This document shows, one piece after another, positions 60,201 to 64,000 of a stretch of 64,000 nucleotides of DNA. Made by a program: the position numbers and the translations under genes. Numbering within the stretch: the stretch's first letter is position 1; every line of letters begins with the position of its first letter. Under the pieces are notes generated by a model, which made no database searches, was not told the DNA's origin, and saw only the letters and a list, made by a program, of their open reading frames with translations. The stretch comes from Scortum barcoo (Eukaryota; Chordata; Actinopteri; Centrarchiformes; Terapontidae): contig CM041531.1 in NCBI GenBank assembly GCA_023238725.1, positions 19,376,643 through 19,440,642 on the forward strand, given 5' to 3'.

Positions 60201-61729
60201 TCATCACAAACCCGTGGTGATTTTGCCTTCTTCCTTTTGTGTTGATATGTTTACACGGCCACTCTCTTGTTGTCGTTGTGATCAGTTCTTGCTTTGGTAT
60301 GAAGTAACAGTCAAAATATGCCAGTGTTTGCCTGCTAAAACAGCTCTCAGTTGTCTATGAGGGAATAAAATTGTTCCTTCAAAACATGTCAGACTCTTTT
60401 TTTGTTGTTTGGAAATTAGTTTTAGACCCCAGGATGTATTTGGAATGCTTTGGTGTGTTGGCATATTCTTTTCATGTCATCTTCGTGGTTAAACACATTT
60501 ACAAATCAACACAGTTACTTTCTGGATGAACAGCTGGAGTGTCAAAAACAAAGTAATCAAAGCAGCAGCAGTAGCTTTTGTGTTTCTGTTATTTGTAGTA
60601 ATTTCACACATGATTTTGGAATATTGCACTACATAGTTGTGTTGAAACACTGATTTAAAGGGGAACGCTGCTCAATTTAAGACTTAGTGCCATATTTTAA
60701 CAACACATTTAGAATCATAGACTAGTGCCACTTCTTAGTTAAATGCCCATTACCAAAAAACATGGAAACATGGAGTGCATAGGTTGCTTTCATTTTGTAT
60801 AAATTAGGAGAATTTGGTTCTGTTCAATTAAATTTTATTATCTTTGCAGGCAACAATAAGAAACTACTGCTAAATCTATGAATGATGTAATTGTAGCTAG
60901 TTAGTAGCTTGTTTATATGACACAAACTGATGATTTTCCATAATAATCCCCTTTTATGACAATCTTGAGACCATTTAGAATATATATTTTTTTGCTTTTC
61001 TCACCATTATCAAATAGCACGTGATTTATATAATCATACTGAAATAATTCATCGTATAATAATAAAATTTGAATTGTTGAAAAAATTATATTAGCAACCG
61101 TGCCTACACCTGTTGCCCACAGCAACCAACTTGGATTACGAGGAAAAGGGAAGCTCTGAGGGCGATCAGTGATTTTAACTACAAAAACAGATGAGTTTGA
61201 TGTGTGCAAAATAATTATTTGTGTTTTTCAGTTTTATGTAAATTAATCAAGATACCCACAATTTATTACTGTGTGTATTAGCAGTATACAAGTTCAAACT
61301 ATACCAACATATTGCTGAATCTGACATCACAAATACAGAATCACATATAATGAGCAGACTGTTACAGAATGTAGGGCTTACATGTCATTAATATTAGCTA
61401 ATCATCACCATCATCACTAGTTATCAATGTATTATTAATTCTATATTGCTGAGAATTATCATATAAAAAATGAACAAATTAACCAAATTTCTTCTCCTTC
61501 TGTCTGCTGGCCTGTATGCTCTGTACGCAGCTATCTGTGCAGATACTATTACCACCCAGTGGCTCAAGCATAGAAAACATCTGCAGCACACTCTAATTGT
61601 GGTATCAACATTAATCGGTGACTAACTCAATGTGTGTGTGTATAATCATTAAAGTCAAAGACAATCTGCAAAAACGCAGTGCTTTAGATTTGCTGTTCTC
61701 TTGCCTTAAGTATTGAGGGCCATGATGAG
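60201..61729. other. AT-rich spacer
   Basis: AT-rich sequence, extreme between 60660 and 61480. The 98-codon minus frame at 60913-61209 has no recognisable domain. No repeat family recognised. Confidence 0.5.
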
Positions 61730-62280
61730 CATATTCCGATAAAGCATTTGTCAAATATTAGCATCTCTTTTTCTCTCTGTTCTCCATCTCTGCGTCTTCA
61801 ATCTCCATTTAGAGCAGCAATGGCCCTCAGCCACACAAACCACTCCACCTGTGTCGCTCTAAATGGTGCCTAATTCCAGATTATACAAACCTATGGGTGA
61901 GATGATATTTCCTTTGTCTGGTCCAAGAATAGAGGCCTGTGAGCTTCTGCAAGCATCATTTAGCCTGGCTAAATTACCATGACAAGGAGATGAGCAAACG
62001 GACAGTGCCTTGGCTTATCTGAGAGAGAGTTGCACTTTAAAAGGGCTTTAATGGAACCAATTATTAGAAGGATCTCTTCGCCGTCTGCTCCTGGTGCCAC
62101 TTGATTGTTCTCGTTATAAATGTCCCTCCTTCCCTTGACAGAGTTGGTCACCAGCCCCGTCGCTAGCCCGTCTTCATCTTCTTCTCTTGTATAGTGATGA
62201 GAAGGTCAATAGAGTCCTCTTCACAGCTCTTGAACCTTTTCCATATTTCTTAATTAGGCCAGGCTGCATGTAAAAATGAA
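61730..62280. promoter_or_regulatory. Candidate conserved block
   Basis: Repeat-free and balanced, with AACCAATTATTAG near 62055-62067 combining a CCAAT box and a homeodomain core. A pyrimidine-rich acceptor-like site ends at 62141 (see findings). I favour an enhancer. Confidence 0.35.
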
Positions 62281-62639
62281 GCTGATAGGCTGGTACTTCC
62301 CCCTGCTCTCTTTCACACACACACACAGACACACATGGACATACTGAACACATTCACACCTCATACTGTGTTCTCTAGCTAGGTCTGACTGGATACCTGA
62401 TGTTTCTCACAGGTAAAGGTGGACTGAAGAATACATAGGCGATGTCTAGTGCTTCATTTCTTATACTTTACACTTGACCAAATCTGTCAATTTGTGCTGT
62501 CTCCAGTTGGCATGGCACAAACTTAACATCTGACATACTAGAGAGGTGCTGGACACACATCCTCAATTTCGGGAGGGGCACCACCCTTACCATAGGTGTC
62601 AGCGATGGAAGGAAGGATGGAGAGAAACAGGCAGCAGTG
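62281..62639. other. Spacer with a CA run
   Basis: CA run at 62314-62327. Otherwise nothing recognised. Confidence 0.5.
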
Positions 62640-63320
62640 GAGAACAGAGGAAAAAGGCCATTAGAGCCGTTGACATTTTGTTCATGCTTGAAATCCTCAA
62701 GTTGTTCTACTGAGAACCAGTCGATTCAAATACTAATTAGCAATCAGAAGAGTGTCATGGCTCCACCAGTAATTGTGCATGTGCATATGTGTGAAGTTAT
62801 CCCACGGTTGGCCTAATGTGGGTACTGTTCCTCCCTTCGCCTCTCCTCAGAATTAATGCAACCACTGCTACAGTATGACCCATAAACCGTACAAGCTGGA
62901 AACTCTCTGACAAAACAAAGTTTGAAGTTCTTTTTGTGTCCATTTAGGCTCGGATGTTTTCACCAAACCACTCTGCCATTTGCATAATTCCACGTGCTTG
63001 CTCCACCTTCCAAGCTATTGTGTTTTAAGAAGCACTTTGAAAAGAAAATTGTTTTCTCTCAGGTCACAATCTCCAGTCATTTGTCCAAGATGCATTAAGC
63101 GGCTAGAGTGAGACAATGCTCTGGATTTTTGACAGTAAGCTTTAATTGATGCTGTCTCCGAGGAGGGGCGGAGGCGCTGTGCGAATTACGGTATGGCTGA
63201 AGATGAAAACACACGGCCTAGTATTACAGCTACCACACAGTCACCTCTCTGACCTCAGGATGAGGCCTCTATTTCACTCAATTGAGGAGGTGTTTCATGA
63301 GGAAACTTGACTGGTTAATG
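62640..63320. promoter_or_regulatory. Candidate conserved block with a POU octamer
   Basis: A perfect octamer ATTTGCAT at 62978-62985 runs into AATT. TTTAATTGATG lies near 63140-63150. The composition is balanced. It contains the possible 45-bp mini-exon at 63063-63107. Enhancer role is inferred. Confidence 0.35.
63063..63107 (+). CDS. Very weak candidate 45-bp mini-exon
   Basis: TTGTTTTCTCTCAG ends at 63062 and GTGAGA begins at 63108. The 45-bp interval keeps frame and is open in one frame, giving a short peptide containing CPRC. The sites are only moderate and no flanking exon is known, so it may be part of the regulatory block instead. Confidence 0.12.
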
Positions 63321-64000
63321 CATCAACTTTGAATATCTATCCTTCTCTTTACTCTCTGTCACTTAATGGTTATGGATGATTATTACAACACTTGTGATTA
63401 ACTGCTGTAATGTATTTTTTGTGTACTCTCTTCCACCAAATCTGCCTGTCGAAGTGGGACTCGGAACATCTGTGAGAGTTTCAAAGCCCAACATGTCTCA
63501 AAGCTCCACTACCTTCTGGTCCTTTGAGGTTACTATGGGTTATTGTGCTGTACTCTACTGTATGGTTGAAGACTGGTGCAAATAACTGAGCCTTGTTTCT
63601 GAATGACTGACACCAAAACCAGATGTTTACCATCCGTTACTGAAGCAAAATAAGACATCCAAAGTGGTAGGTCTTAAGAGTTGCAGATTGTGTTGGCATC
63701 TCCAAAGGGACCTGGTGCTGTGGTTCATTTAGGTGCAGCAAAAGTCTCAGTCAGTGGCATCACTGGCCATGTGGCTCTGAAATGGAAAAACACTTTTCAG
63801 AAAAACATATTGGTGTCTGGAAGGTGCCGGACTGAGTTATAAGTGACCAGTCTGGCATGTGTAGAAAGAAGTATTTGTCCTGCTGCCTCAGATGGCTACA
63901 GAAGAGAAGCTTTTTAAGCTACTGTGGATACAATCACCTATATTAATTTATTTAAAAAATGCAGACCGCTGTACCAATGTTCCCACTTTACCCACATTAA
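63321..64000. other. Spacer to window end
   Basis: Mixed sequence. The 69-codon plus frame at 63376-63585 has no recognisable domain or splice context. The window ends without reaching an identifiable gene. Confidence 0.45.

Noticed and set aside
1..64000. CRISPR arrays, operons, prophage, toxin-antitoxin or other prokaryotic systems
   Set aside because: No regularly spaced repeats, no tandem genes with ribosome binding sites, and microsatellite content typical of a vertebrate.

Overview
The window looks like non-coding DNA from a ray-finned (teleost) fish, probably a percomorph. I could not name the species or the locus. The case for a fish rests on three things seen in the sequence: very frequent short CA/GT, GA and AT microsatellites; little interspersed repeat; and one short inverted-repeat element (31159-31413) whose ends resemble a hAT-type MITE I remember as common in percomorph genomes. 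Open frames are short (the longest is 198 codons and contains a CA repeat), overlap on both strands and match no protein family I recognise. I found no tRNA, rRNA or microRNA I know, no CRISPR array and no prokaryotic gene architecture.

The layout alternates between two textures. One is ordinary AT-rich or microsatellite-rich spacer. The other is blocks of about 0.3-1.1 kb of balanced composition, with no simple repeats, packed with homeodomain AATTA cores, inverted CCAAT boxes, GATA, octamer, SOX and TALE/HOX-type motifs. The clearest blocks are 4451-5420, 6291-7310, 17440-17900, 18640-19740, 21000-21680, 22660-22930, 23911-24460, 26745-27120, 28340-28930, 29600-30240, 32031-32640, 34730-35110, 35630-36160, 37540-38060, 41290-41700, 47500-47960, 48340-49600, 51090-51640, 55330-56060, 56640-57260, 58330-59000, 59640-60200, 61730-62280 and 62640-63320. 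This pattern suggests a gene desert, or a very large intron, beside a developmental regulator. Conservation cannot be measured from one sequence, so each block is a candidate only.

Coding content is at most a few isolated exons. The best is a 66-bp segment at 39383-39448 (+) with a strong acceptor, a good donor and one open phase-1/phase-1 frame. Weaker candidates are a 183-bp minus-strand terminal-exon-like segment (13146-13328), a 45-bp mini-exon (63063-63107) and short acceptor-plus-stop segments at 57076, 62142 and 49874. They cannot be joined into one gene from this window.

Other structure includes an approximately 0.6-kb purine-strand asymmetry beside a pure 36-nt pyrimidine run (13841-14480), a 16-A/19-AT compound repeat (25328-25380), several exact palindromes and several small tandem duplications.
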